NCBI GenBank assembly: GCA_037447655.1
Contig: JBBHKE010001564.1
Span: forward strand, 116,183-180,182
DNA from: Zygnema cylindricum
Lineage: Eukaryota > Streptophyta > Zygnematophyceae > Zygnematales > Zygnemataceae
Reading direction: 5' to 3'
Length of the DNA stretch: 64,000 nucleotides
Of this stretch, positions 1 to 11,130 are shown piece after piece. The translations under genes and the position numbers were made by a program. Every line of letters begins with the position of its first letter. Position 1 is the first letter of the stretch. Under the pieces are notes generated by a model. It was not told where the DNA came from, ran no database searches, and saw only the letters and a list, made by a program, of their open reading frames with translations.

Positions 1-1070
1 TTGGAGGTTCACGCGTTTACATGTAGATAGGAAGGGTTTTAATCCGTAGGTCATAGATTTTGTAACGTAGGACATAGGATTTCTGCCTCTTATTAGTTGA
101 ATCCAAACTAGACTCAAATATTTACATAGCACGCTATACTGTAGACGCGCTAGACGTAGTTTTGGTTACTTAGTTCATTTTAGATTATTTCGTGGTCACA
201 ATTTTCAAGTGCAGGAATTATTCATTTTATTTATTTTCAGTATTGAGGATTTTATGCAGCCATCTTTTTATTTGTAAAATTGTCCTTACAGCTTAGAGGC
301 GATTTCTTTTGCGTGAAGCGTCTAGTTTTTTATTTCATTATCAATATCTTGTAAAACCTTACATATTAATCTATACGGCTTCGGCGAAGACCTACACAGT
401 TTCCCTTCACTTTCCTCGTCCTTTTGAGTGGATTTTGACTGCGATCTCACAACACAAACTTCTTTTCTCGGCTGTGGCTCGATTTTAACTAGTGTGGAAG
501 TTGCGTGTAGGGATTATTGATTTGTTGTGTTTATTTCTTGTAATTTTGTATTTATTTCTTTTTGGCTTTTGCGCATCTTTTGAGTTTGATTATCTTAAAC
601 CTCATAAGTGTCGGGCATATTGTCATTTTCAGTTTTTATTTATCTTTCTCAGTTGTTTATGTTTTGATTCATTTTATTCAAGTATAAATTCAGATTATTC
701 TCGATAAAGATAACTCTTGCAAGGGATATAAAAAGTCTGTGGGGCCTAGTGGTCATCCATCGGCTTAGTCCTAACCATAACCAGCTAAGTCGTTGACCTT
801 TCTATTTCTTCCACCTTGCCTGTTATTGTATTTACCCATTTTTCACTTTTATGTTTTATTCCATTCACCATAGCTTGTTATCATTTGAGTTAAGTGGTGC
901 ACAACTGATGATATTGCATGCATCTTCACATTGTTTGACACATGCACGACTAGTCCGTACGCACTGGAAAACTGCGTAAGCATAGATCTATAGACGTGAG
1001 TCCGTGACGTATTCTATTTCATTTAATAAGTATAGTACAGTACTGTACTGTACTGGACCTGTACAATAAA
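1..1070. other. AT-rich stretch without a recognisable gene
   Basis: I see no convincing gene. The only open frame of note (492-707) encodes a Phe/Leu/Tyr-rich peptide typical of translated AT-rich DNA. The right end contains short GTAC/AGTAC palindromic runs, which recur beside many mobile elements in this window. Confidence 0.5.
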
Positions 1071-1163
1071 CTGTACCATTCATCGTATCCTTGACCTAAT
1101 GAATATTCAACAGCTTCTGTACCATTCATCGTATCCTTGACCTAATGAATATTCAACAGCTTC
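1071..1163. repeat. Tandem duplication, two 46-bp copies
   Basis: Two essentially identical 46-bp copies, each beginning CTGTACCATTCATCG, lie head to tail. No coding role is apparent. Confidence 0.9.
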
Positions 1164-1253
1164 TTGTCACTACAGTACAGACTAGGTTTCTTAAATTTTG
1201 GTAGGCGGTGTGGACCGTGTGGACATATTGACACATATTAAAAAAACGTGTTA

Positions 1254-1990
1254 GGGTGAAGTTCCATCAGGCGAAAAGTGGCGTAGTTTACAGAAATTCT
1301 CGACTCTTTGTACCAAATTGTACCACCTATTTTGTTTTTATACGAAAAAAAACATTACAGAAAATCTTGCCGATACTCTTTGAAAGTCTTAGAGGTAATA
1401 CTGGCCGTTGGATGTTCATCTGCAAGGAGTTCGCTTCATTTTTCTTTGTAATTGTCAACCCACCTCCTCGAGGTGGGTTGGCAATTACAAAAAAAAAAGT
1501 TCGTGACACGCTGGGCCATTAAGCTACGTGTCATGATGGAAAACCAACAAAAAATCTTAAGATTTGCACATGACACGCGCTTTTCAAAATACAACCGAAA
1601 ATAAAAACGAAATTTCGTAACATTCCTTCGTCACGCTATTTTCGAAAACTTTTGTTCGTCACACTATTTCTCTCAAAGGACTTTAGTTGTGTTCGAAAAC
1701 AAAAACCCTAAAAAATGAGCTGGCGTACAGATTAGCGTTTGCAAAAAGTATAAATGTTTTGTCGTATGATGATTTCGTACGCAGGTACATGGTACGCAAG
1801 TGAAGATTTGGAGTTAAGTTTGTCGGTGCTTAAAATATGAAAGATATTCACTATCGGATCGTAGCTTGCGTGGCGCCACTCAATGTATAACACGTGTATT
1901 ACAGACTCTACGTGATGGAACTTCGACTCAATCAACCCGGTGTGTAGAGTTAGCCGTACGATTACAGAAACGTCTGATGGAACTTCACCC
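1254..1990. mobile_element. Harbinger/Tourist-like non-autonomous element (copy 1)
   Basis: Terminal inverted repeats GGGTGAAGTTCCATC and its complement bound a 737-bp element, flanked on both sides by the 3-bp target duplication TTA. A TIR beginning GGG with a TTA/TAA duplication is the PIF/Harbinger (Tourist MITE) pattern. There is no transposase. A near-perfect palindrome at 1447-1488 with a CACCTC/GAGGTG core sits inside. The best relative here is 52445-53140, in the same orientation. Confidence 0.9.
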
Positions 1991-2013
1991 TTATTCCCAC
2001 ACTTTGCAAAGTA

Positions 2014-2612
2014 CGTCGCGAATCGTAATTAGAGTAAAAATCCAAAAAAAAACAATTAGAGTAATGAACTCTAATTTATGTGATAGAACTTTTTCATTCA
2101 GGAAGTTTACTCTAATTTATTTAAGTAATATATATTGGGTTATGTCGGCAATAATTATCCGCGCTGAAATTATGAACACTAAATTACGTAGATGTATAAA
2201 ATATGTCAGTCCGTATAGTTTTGACGTCATTATGACGTTAGAACTATTTGTCGCGCTGAATGTCAGTTAATGTTCACATTGACGACAATGCTGTCAACGG
2301 ACGAGAGTTATGCAAACGAATTTTCTTCGATGTCACTGATTTTTCGTTTAGTGCGATTTCACGTGCGAGCGCGATTCCATTAAATCATTATTTGCACCTT
2401 TTTACTTAAAAAAATACAATTTTGCACGGTCGAATGTCGTCCGTACTCTACACTATTTAAAACGAACCTATATTACAAATTTTTACGCTAATTAAATCTT
2501 ACCTAAATTAGAATAATGAAATAATTAGAATCGTTTACTCTATTTGATGCCACAGAGTCGAAATTTCGAGCGACCGAATTAGAGTAATTTACTCTAGTTA
2601 CGATTTGCGGTG
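2014..2612. mobile_element. TA-flanked MITE, about 600-bp family (copy 1)
   Basis: The right end reads GATTTGCGGTG and is followed by TA. The left end is a decayed version (CGTCGCGAATCG) preceded by TA. The interior matches 60085-60690 in inverted orientation, including the runs of ATTAGAGTAA/TTACTCTAAT. TA target sites suggest a Tc1/mariner-type (Stowaway-like) element. Short open frames shared with the other copy come from copy identity, not from a gene. Confidence 0.8.
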
Positions 2613-2948
2613 TACTGTATTGTACTGCCCGGGTACCATGCATTTTTGGGTCATACGGTTATTGGGTTGTGTTTTTTTTTTAATAAAAAAAAACACAAAT
2701 GAGAAAAAATCCCTAAACATATTTATACACACGAAGTCCGCGCGGCGCGGCGCATCTTAATACGAAATGAGTGTGGACGTCTTCCGTAAAAGTCCCACAC
2801 GTTGTCAGTAGCGCGAAAATCGCAAGGTTCAGTCCAATACACCGTGAATCGTTATTATCGTTGATAAATTATTAGTGTTGAAAAATAATTAGCGTTATTA
2901 ACACTAACTACGATTTTCATTTTTTTTGAAAAAAATATTTAATACAAA

Positions 2949-4672
2949 GGGTGAAGTTCCATTAGGACATTATGTTATTGTACGGCCAACATTACAGAAT
3001 GCTACAATTTGAACGAAATTCCATCACGGAGAGTCTGTAATCCACGTGGTAACAAATGAGTGGTTCCACGTAGCTATAGATTTGAAATCATAGTTCAAAA
3101 GTAGGCTTTTTTATGGTAGGCCTTTGGTAGGCGCACAAAACTTTGCACAAAACTCGCGCAACGTAGGCATACTGTAGATGTGTGCGTCGTGCACACTCCT
3201 ATACGAAAGTCCGAATCTGACGCAAGATCAAAGTACAGCGCACGCCGCCGGACGGAATTTTTTAGCGAACTGACACGGCGTAGGATGACATTCCGTGGGA
3301 AAAAAAACCGGGAAAAAAAAAACCGGGAAAATTCTCAAATAGCGTAGTTTATTCTATATTTTTCATTACTCTAATTAGGGCTATTTTCCAAGTACCGTAA
3401 AAAATGAAAGTACGTTGTCTCTTAAATAGAGTGGTGTTCGATCAGTGTCAGACCGTACATAAATGAATCTTTTTAAGTTAAAAAGTACAATAAATTAGTT
3501 TTAGTAACCGCGGACGGATGAGAATGTGCGTCCTAAAAAGGGAAAAAAACCATGTCGTAAAAAATCCCGTTCACACATATTCGTATGACAGCCGCGTTTC
3601 GACCGTGTGAACACCAACAGGATTGGTCAGTAGGTTTTACTATTTTTTTTGGTAGTGTGGTATTTTTTTTTTTTATCGTCCCATACTGCCTGGTTGGTCA
3701 ATTTGAGGCTTTATTTAGTGTGGCCCTCAAAATTGCAGACGCTAATATGACAGATTGTCCTTTCGTAAGTTGTGTTATGGGCTTTTCATGTGATCTTCTT
3801 AAATCACCTACTTTGATCAACGACCGTCCAATCGTCCAAATCAGACGGTATAAATAAAAAGTCCCTCAAAACTCACAGAAATTTTTTCTTTTGTCTGATT
3901 TTTTTTCAAAATTTAGACATGTCGTTTAATTCTCTATCGATCGATGTGCAACTCAACCCTGTTCCTATTTTATTTCATTTTGCGGCCAATACAATGTGGG
4001 TCTTAAGGGCATATTGTATGTTTTGCGTACAATAGGCATATTGTATGGGCATACGGTCACCTACTTTTGAACTATGTTTGAAATTGAAAATCGTCAAAGA
4101 TTTTTACACCAACCAAATATCTTCATTTGTGTTCCATGTACGTGCGTACCAAGTCATTGTTCAACACAGGTTTTGTACTTTTTGTAGACGCCTTGTCAGA
4201 TGCCACCTCATTTTTTAGGGTTCCTGTTTTTACGCGTTACGAATGAGCGCTGCCAGAAATAGTGTGACGAATGGGCGACAACAAAAATAGCGTGACAAAA
4301 GTGCGTTACAAGATTTCGTTTGTATTTTTTGCTGGATTCTTGAATGCGTATATCGTGTGCGAAATTTTCTGATTTACGTTGGTTGCCATCATAACACGTA
4401 TGCTCATTATCCAACGTGTCGGGGCTCAATTTTTTTTTGTAATTGGTGATATACCTCGCGAGGTACATCACCAATTACAAAAACGTTCGCAGCGAATGCT
4501 TCGCGAAAAAATATCCAACGGTCGCTCTTAACTCCCAGACTTTTGGAGAATATCAGCAAGATTCTCTGTAATGTTGTTTTCCGCATAAAAACAAAATAAG
4601 ACGTACGGCGTAGTAGGGAGAGGTCCAAATTTCTATAAACAACCTCACTTTTCGTCTAATGGAACTTCACCC
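2949..4672. mobile_element. Harbinger-like element (copy 2) with an inner insertion
   Basis: It begins GGGTGAAGTTCCATTAG and ends with the complement (CTAATGGAACTTCACCC). The flanks are AAA and TAA, an imperfect 3-bp duplication. Without the inner element at 3093-4072 it is about 740 bp, like its relative at 29825-30582. A central palindrome lies at 4439-4478 (GTAATTGGTGATATACCTCG, then its complement). Confidence 0.85.
3093..4072. mobile_element. TA-flanked element, GTTCAAAAGTAGG family (full copy)
   Basis: TIRs GTTCAAAAGTAGG and CCTACTTTTGAAC are flanked by TA on both sides, giving a 980-bp element inserted inside the Harbinger-like copy 2. It has no transposase. Related but damaged copies start at 11131 and 58739. 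The open frame at 3585-3857 falls wholly inside and is not supported as a gene. Confidence 0.85.
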
Positions 4673-5032
4673 TAATTGATCATTAATTCTAATTTTGTTA
4701 CAACAGATCTGCCATCAAGATCTTCACAGTAAAATAGGCAAAAGTACAAAATCTAACAAATCGTACACTGTCGCGTCCTTTGACTCTAGTTTTCTCATAG
4801 CTCTAATTTGGGTGTTCGCGCGAATAATTAGTATGTCACAACATATACTTACACTAAAATATGTACGATCTTATTATGTCTCTTATTCTAAGCGTAATTT
4901 TACATACGATCACGATTATTTAAATCCATGTTTCGTATTTTTTTACTTAATAAAGTACCGTTTTGTAAGGACTGATACGTTCATACACCACACTATTCAA
5001 TAATATCATAAATTAGATTATGAACGCTAATT

Positions 5033-5276
5033 CCCTAGAACCGTAATTAATGTAAAGGAAAATTTAGTATTATCAATTCTATTTCGGGTTTTGGAATCAA
5101 AATTTGGAGGCGCCGATATAGAGTTCATAACGCTAATAAAGATTCGCGGTGTACATCGTGAATCGTTATTAGCCTTATGCACGCTATATCGGCACCCCAA
5201 AAATTTGACATTGATACCCAAAATACAGTGATTGAATCTAATTTAACTTTGACATTAATTACGGTTCTAGTAAAAT
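5033..5276. repeat. Long inverted repeat formed by two abutting MITE ends
   Basis: The last ~120 bp of the MITE ending at 5151 is matched in inverted orientation by the ~120 bp that follows. Arms begin and end with CTAGAACCGTAATTAAT and ATTAATTACGGTTCTAG, and the centre is at about 5152. The right arm starts like another TIR (CATCGTGAATCG). I infer two related elements inserted head to head; the far end of the second is not clear. Confidence 0.7.
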
Positions 5277-5279
5277 AGC

Positions 5280-6130
5280 GTCAATGGAATGACCGTACTA
5301 TATTCATTAATAGTGTGGTGTACAGAAAATGTTTGTTCGTACAGCAGTGTACTTCTTTATCGACATCCGTACGGAAATATTGGTTAACTTATGTCGGTCA
5401 CATACAAAGCTGCGTTTAGAAAAATAGCGGAATCCAGTTTCCAAAATAGGCGTTCGCATACATTTAGAAGTTCGTTTTTGTGTGTGTCAGTGTGAACTGA
5501 TAATGTGTGCACATGCTAAAAACTGTCCATGTTACATAAACGCAGTGTTGCACACTTACACATGTTGATAGTTGAAGAAAGCTAAGTCTAATACGGTGCC
5601 CCTTTACTCTATTTCCGATCCTGCGAGATTAATAGTATATATGTTTACATTATTAAAGGGTTTTTGAGGGTACATAATGGTAATACCAGACCTTTAAACG
5701 AACGAGACGCATATTAGAGTTATGTTTTATTCTAAAATGGGTTATGTTTCAAAAAACAACAACAAATTAGTGTCATATTGTGTACATATTAGAGTGAATT
5801 TACAAAATTTAGAATTCAAAAAACGCGGCGCCTTGAAAACGAGAATTGGTACAAACTAGCGGCATATGCGGACAGAACACAAAAAATAGATTTTGTGGTC
5901 AGCCAAATCTCAACCACATCCTCATTTTTTGACGGCATGCTTTGCAATCTCGCATATGCATTTTTACACGACGTCGCCATTTTTTTGGCAGGATGCGTGT
6001 CATCGCCACGCCGCCTCCTTTAATCTAGCGACATCCAGTAGACTATGGCTCCCTCTATAGTTTACAGCGGCAAGCGTTTGGAACGTAATATGGAGGAACA
6101 ACAATATAGGTCGAGCCAACATCGTCGCTA
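5280..6130. other. Non-coding AT-rich stretch
   Basis: No gene, RNA or complete mobile element is recognisable. Fragments resembling interiors of the TA-MITE family occur (runs such as TTAGAGTGAA near 5793), so this is probably old repeat debris. Confidence 0.4.
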
Positions 6131-7783
6131 TGTATTTCCGGGATTATTATGAAATCATTGGTAAGTGCGCAGCCCAGCATGTGGAATCATCTCTCTTGCG
6201 CTCTCTGCCTCTTTCTTCTTCCCCCTTCATTTTCTCTTCCTCTCTATCCTTTAATCTCTCTCTCTACGAATTCTCCATCTCCCATATTTCTTCCCATTAA
6301 CCCTCCCTACCCTTTTCTCTTGTTCACTTCTTTCCAGTTTCTCTCTCTCTCCCTTTTTCTGTCTCATATCCTTTCTCTGCTTTTCTTTGAGAGTGGTTTT
6401 TTTCCTATGTTATTCTCTTTTTCGTTCTGTGTCACTCTCTGTTCTTCTTCTTTTTCACGTAATATTTTTCAAATCCACCTACCCCGTACTAATCTGTTAT
6501 ATATTTTTTTTCTTATGTATTATGAATTGTCATCGATGATGAGGATATATCCGACGGCCGGTTGTATTGTACAGCAGCCCACGGAAACATGCAATATAGG
6601 GAAGAATAAAACATCATGTTGGTGGTATTCGACCGTACGAAGGCGCATGGAGTATACCGTTAGGAGCTTTCTATGGATCTATATTTGTTATCACGGATGG
6701 GGGATACTTAGTTAGTGTGTGTAAAATATGAGGGTTTTTAAAATTATTTTTAGAGGATTTCCTACTTACAAGCAGAAACGTTAATACTTCATGACTATTT
6801 AGACCTTTGTTGACTACTGCAGATTAATAGGCCTTAGTTAGTTATATATTGTAATATTGTAAACAGAGTTTACCATGAAAAATAAAATTGATGTATTTCT
6901 TTTCCCATTGTTTTAATGAATGCTCGTGTTTGTGTCACCTTTTGGTGTATTTTCTATTCATTGTGTGTTTTATAATTGCTTTCATGTTGTTTCGTTGATA
7001 TTATCGCATTAAAATATATTTTCATCTAACTTGCATTTTTTTTGTTGTGGACATCTGTATATGCTCGAAATATGATTTTTATTTGTATTTTTTTACTTCA
7101 GACCGCGTATTTTTCTTCATCTTTGATTTTTGTGCATGAAATATTTTGGTTTGATTTTCACTACTGTATTAATGGTTTCAATCTAGCGAAAAAAGAGATT
7201 CTCGACATAGGATTAAGGATGTTATTTGATCACAATAAAATTAATATCCATGTAATTTAAAAACTCAAACTGTCTGAATCAGCGACGAAACAACCTTGGC
7301 GCTGAAAGGTTTCCACAAATGGTTCCATGATTGAATTCAGCGACGACAAACTCTGCTTTGTCGGAGATGGTGAGAACGTTGTTTTGTCGCTGAAATTCCT
7401 TCTAGCGACAAAACATACTTTACTTTCTCAAATATTATAACGATGTTGTGTAGTCGCTAAATTCCAGTTAGCGACGACATAGCCTCTGCTTTGTCAACTA
7501 TGATAATAATGTTTTTTCGTCGCTATACTAGGGTCTGTCGCTGAAATTCCTTCTAGCGACAAAACATATTTTTATTTCTGAAATATGATGACGATGTTCT
7601 GTCGTCGCTAAATTCCATTTAGCGACGACATAGCCTTTGCTTTTTGAGCTATGATAATAATGTTTTTTCGCCGCAAAATTAATGTCATGCGACGACAAAT
7701 TATCGTCGCTGCAAGAGCAACCATTATTTAGTTCGAAGAATATGGTGTTTATAAAAATGAGCACTAAAAAAATTTCGAGAAAG
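6131..7783. repeat. 1.65-kb duplicated segment, copy 1
   Basis: This segment is nearly identical to 12505-14149 in the same orientation. Homology starts at ATGTATTTCCGGGATTATTATG and stops just after TTTCGAGAA. It contains a CT-rich tract (about 6190-6450) and a cluster of AGCGACGAC/GTCGTCGCT hairpins (about 7290-7720). Copy 2 lies directly downstream (minus strand) of a pogo-like transposase, so copy 1 is probably the end of another member of that transposon family. The open frame at 6149-6715 is a translation of the CT tract, not a gene. Confidence 0.85.
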
Positions 7784-8430
7784 AGGCAAGTCAATCCTCG
7801 GAAAGAAAATAATCGATCTACATCAACCAAAGGTCAAAGAAAATAACATGAGTTCAGAGATAGATGTAGAATGTTAGCCTACTTCCATACAAACTTTTCT
7901 ACACACGCAATATGATAACAACCAGGGCATTCTTGTCGTAAACGTAATCTGAACTGGCTTCTTATATAGAAACAATAAGATAATTACAACATTCAAAATA
8001 ACACGACAACTGGAAACCATATTTCGTGTCCTTAAACAAAATCGGTAGAATCATATTCTGGTTACACTTTCAAAGAAATCTCACATTATGTGAGAAACAG
8101 TACCCACGATTCCTCATGTTTTCCTCACAGAGGGTGAGCAACTTTCCACCAGACTCTTAACAAATCAGAAGCATGTTTACATATGATTTCTACTTCCAGC
8201 AACATCAAAACGCCCATGCAGCTCAACAGAAGTAAACAGGACCGTTAGTTCATGCAACAAGAAACGTCAAGGCCAAGCATTTTTAATCAGCGGCAGTCTC
8301 AGCCTGTAACCAACACAGTGTCGACTCGCATGAACCGACTTTCCTCAAAATCTGAGCTGTGTGCACACGCATACTTGGCGAAACGTGCTGAATTCCTGCC
8401 GAGAAATCAGGAGAGGCCGGCCTTAAGCAG
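7784..8430. other. Unassigned stretch after duplicated segment
   Basis: No gene recognised. It lacks similarity to the sequence that follows the second 1.65-kb copy, so the duplication ends here. Confidence 0.4.
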
Positions 8431-8433
8431 CGA

Positions 8434-8640
8434 GACAGCTGTCAGCTGATTCCGTCGAGACAGCTGGAGCAGCTTGCGGCGAGACAGCTGTCAGCAGATT
8501 GAGTCGAGACATTGAGTCGAGACAGCTGTCAGCTGATTCCGTCGAGACAGCTGGAGCAGCTTGCGGCGAGACAGCTGTCAGCAGATTGAGTCGAGACATT
8601 GAGTCGCGACAGCTGTCAGCTGATTGCGGCGAGGAGTAGT
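8434..8640. repeat. 87-bp tandem repeat, about 2.3 copies
   Basis: The motif GACAGCTGTCAGCTGATT recurs at 8434, 8521 and 8608, giving an 87-bp period. Each unit contains the palindrome CAGCTG several times. Because 87 is divisible by three, frames stay open across it on both strands, but nothing else suggests coding. Confidence 0.85.
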
Positions 8641-8759
8641 TGCGACCTCTCTCCCAGTTTGCAGTCCTGACTGGCTCGGCTGCCGTCACTGTGCAGGAGC
8701 AGCGGGAGGACTGGGAGGGACGAGGCGGACAGGCTGTAGCCTTGGAAACGGAGAGGCAA

Positions 8760-8940
8760 CTCGGGAAGGGGAGAGAGAGAGAGGGAGAGGGAGAGGGAGA
8801 AGAAGAAACGTTTCAGTTTCACGGGAGAGGGAGAGGGAAATGGGAAGGAGAGGGAGAGGGAGAAAGAGAGGAAGGATGGATATGCTTCAGTTCCACTGGA
8901 GAGGGAAGGAGGGAAGTGGGAGGGAGGGGGAGAGGGGGCC
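8760..8940. repeat. Purine-rich (GGGAGA)n tract
   Basis: A roughly 180-bp strand-asymmetric GA-rich tract. Apparent open frames (Arg/Gly/Glu-rich on plus, Pro/Ser/Leu-rich on minus) result from the composition. Confidence 0.85.
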
Positions 8941-8949
8941 TTTTATAAA

Positions 8950-9757
8950 AATCGAAAAAACAAAGATACGTTGGAGTGGGACGTCGACAAGAAAACGACA
9001 ACTAAAGCGTGCAAACGGCGGAACGAAAACGATAAAAGTAAGAGGTCCGTTGGGATTGTGAGTCATAAAAAATGACAAAACAAACATACGGACATGACAA
9101 CAAAATCGACAAAATAAAGGAACGTTGGAACCGTACGTCGACTTGGAAACGACAAAGCATCCTGGATGAATCGACAAACATATATAACTTTGTCACATAA
9201 TACGTCAAAAGAGCAGAAACGATAAAAGGTAAAAGGGCCGTTAGAATTGTAAGTCATAAAAACGACAGAAAATACATATGTACAGAACTAATAGATCGAC
9301 AAAAAAAAAGGTACGTTACAACGGTAACTTAGAATAAAAACGACAAATCACACATGCATGTTGTATATAAAGTCGACAAAGAAAGAAGGTTCAGTACAAT
9401 GATACGATAAAATAAAAAGAGTTACGTTGGATACAAAAGAGAATGAGTTTAAAAAAGTACAGTGACATCAAAACGACAAATAAAAAATAAACGTTAGAAA
9501 GCAAATCGACAAAGCAAAAATAGATCCGTTGAAAACACACGTTCCAAAAGGGACGTTATGCTATACGACATAGCAAAAAAGAACAAGCGGCAAAACCAAA
9601 AAGACAAAACCAAAAAGATACGTTGAGATTATTGAAAGGTACAGGTAAGGTACAGTGACACCGAAACGACAAACAAAAAATAAACGCTTGAACACAATCG
9701 ACAAATCAAAAATAAATCCGTTGGGAAAGTTACGTTGCAAAGGGGCGTTAAACTATA
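8950..9757. repeat. Degenerate array of CGACAAA/ACGTTG units
   Basis: Fragments of the form CGACAAA..., A-rich spacer, then ACGTTGGA or CCGTTG recur every ~50-75 bp. A clearer direct repeat of about 110 bp starts with GTACAGTGACA at about 9458 and again at about 9651. The second copy ends where the MITE at 9761 begins. No coding role is visible. Confidence 0.6.
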
Positions 9758-9760
9758 CTA

Positions 9761-9957
9761 CACCGCCAATCGCTATTAGAGTCAAGGATTAAATAGCGTC
9801 AAAAAAAAATTAGCGTTATTGATTCTAATTTAGTACCTGAGACGTGGCAGATTATGGTCCACCTACTTAAATAGCGTTATTAGTTGTATTTCAGGTTTTT
9901 TTTTTTGAAAAAAGGGCACCGAATTGGCGTTATATACTCTAATAGCGATTGGCGGTG
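9761..9957. mobile_element. 197-bp TA-flanked MITE (copy 1)
   Basis: TIRs CACCGCCAATCGCTATTAG and its complement are flanked by TA at 9759-9760 and 9958-9959. The element has exactly the same length as, and is nearly identical to, 59881-60077, which suggests recent activity of this subfamily. Confidence 0.9.
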
Positions 9958-9959
9958 TA

Positions 9960-10365
9960 CACAGCAAAACAACAAAAAATGATGCGAAGTATAGATTGTT
10001 CGAATTGAAAACTTGTTTACGTGCGGATTAAGAGGTTTAGGTGCGACCGGAGAAAAAGTACGAACGTTAGAGAAGAAAACGTTTGGTGTACGGGAAAAAA
10101 TCAAATGACGTTGGTGTGTACCATAGTTGTTCACGGCGATTAGTGCGAACGTACCGTCCGCGACGAACTATACGTAACAAACGCATTGAACCTTTTGATC
10201 AAATCGCAAAAAATCGTTAATGAATTTCCTTCGGTACTAAACCGTACATAAAAAAAACAAAAAACTATTACATATAACGCAGTTTGCAAGTTTTTCCCGT
10301 TAAATGAGCGGTAAAACAATAAACTCTTTATGTTTTTATCACACTCTTTGCTTGTGTCAGAACTT
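9960..10365. other. Non-coding AT-rich stretch
   Basis: I see no gene, RNA or bounded repeat here. Confidence 0.4.
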
Positions 10366-10367
10366 CT

Positions 10368-10437
10368 TCACCAACTGGTAGTCCAGTTGGTGAAGAATAC
10401 GGTAAGCTACGCACTTGACGTACCCGGGTTCGATGTC
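10368..10437 (+). repeat. tRNA-like sequence with A and B boxes (SINE head candidate)
   Basis: TAGTCCAGTTGG at 10379-10390 fits an RNA polymerase III A box and GGTTCGATGTC at 10427-10437 fits a B box, 48 bp apart (start to start). A 12-bp inverted repeat (CTTCACCAACTG / CAGTTGGTGAAG, 10368-10397) overlaps the A box. A full tRNA cloverleaf does not fold by eye, so this is a tRNA-derived SINE head or tRNA pseudogene rather than a working tRNA. Confidence 0.4.
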
Positions 10438-10439
10438 AT

Positions 10440-11128
10440 GAAGGTAAAATTTTATGAAATTTTGTCTGTCCGAGCATATCTGACAGACAGACATGGCCGC
10501 CTTCTGTCTGCCTTCTTTCTCTATCTCGCAGACAGCGCATTACTCCAAAAAAATAAAATACAGACCAAGAACAAATGGCATTTTTCACATTCAACAATTT
10601 GCACGACATAGAAATTTGCACGATTTCTAGGCATGATTGCTTTTGTCGAAGTTTAGAGGCGAGGATAGGAAAAAGCTTGGGAGGGAGGAGGGTAGGATAT
10701 GGGAAAGCGGCTTCCTCGCGGTTTCGTTTTCAATGTTCCATGACGTCTTCTTTCAAAAAAAATTGAAGAAGACGCCCGTACAAATTTCAAACTGAACGCG
10801 CAAATTATTGTGATGTTCAACGTCTCTTTTCGAAAATGTCCGTACATTTTCGATTATATAACGTACAACTTTCGTGGTATTTCTGTTCAGTTCACTGAAC
10901 AGAAGGTACCAATAAATACGACGCATATTTCCCGTTTTATTCAGTACATATCCGTAAAAAAATGTACAGTTACGGTAATTTTTTTACAGGTTTCCGTAAA
11001 TTTTCAGTTTCAATTTACAGTACACGTTTTTTTACGATTTTTTTCCAAAGTCACGAATTATACGTTTCAATCGGAAAAAAGGAAAAAATCGCGCGATTTG
11101 AACAACTATGGTGTGTACATACTACACA
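10440..11128. other. Unassigned stretch with short inverted repeats
   Basis: It contains self-complementary bits such as GAAGACG around AAAAAA near 10745-10775 and CAGTTCACTGAAC near 10887. No gene is recognised. Confidence 0.4.
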
Positions 11129-11130
11129 TA

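Larger units (their letters stand above)
2840..5151. mobile_element. TA-flanked MITE split by a nested insertion
   Basis: The left end CACCGTGAATCG (TA at 2838-2839) and the right end GATTCGCGGTG (TA at 5152-5153) belong to the same TA family as 2014-2612. Removing the element at 2949-4672 leaves about 590 bp, close to the 599-606 bp of the uninterrupted copies. That length match is the main support for treating the two ends as one element. Confidence 0.65.

Noticed and set aside
728-800. tRNA-like sequence GGGGCCTAGTGGTCATCC
   Set aside because: Resembles an A box, but no B box follows and no cloverleaf can be drawn.
2064-2270. Similar ~68-residue open frames in 2014-2612 and 60690-60085, looking like a conserved small protein
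   Set aside because: Both lie inside copies of one MITE in the corresponding orientation; other copies (45984-46484) break the frame. Similarity comes from shared descent of the element.
6149-6715. 188-residue open frame
   Set aside because: Half is a translation of a CT-rich tract, and the near-identical copy at 12505 interrupts the frame.
8616-9257. Overlapping Arg/Gly/Glu-rich and Pro/Ser/Leu-rich frames
   Set aside because: They arise from the GA-rich tract and the 87-bp repeat; no domain or codon bias supports them.
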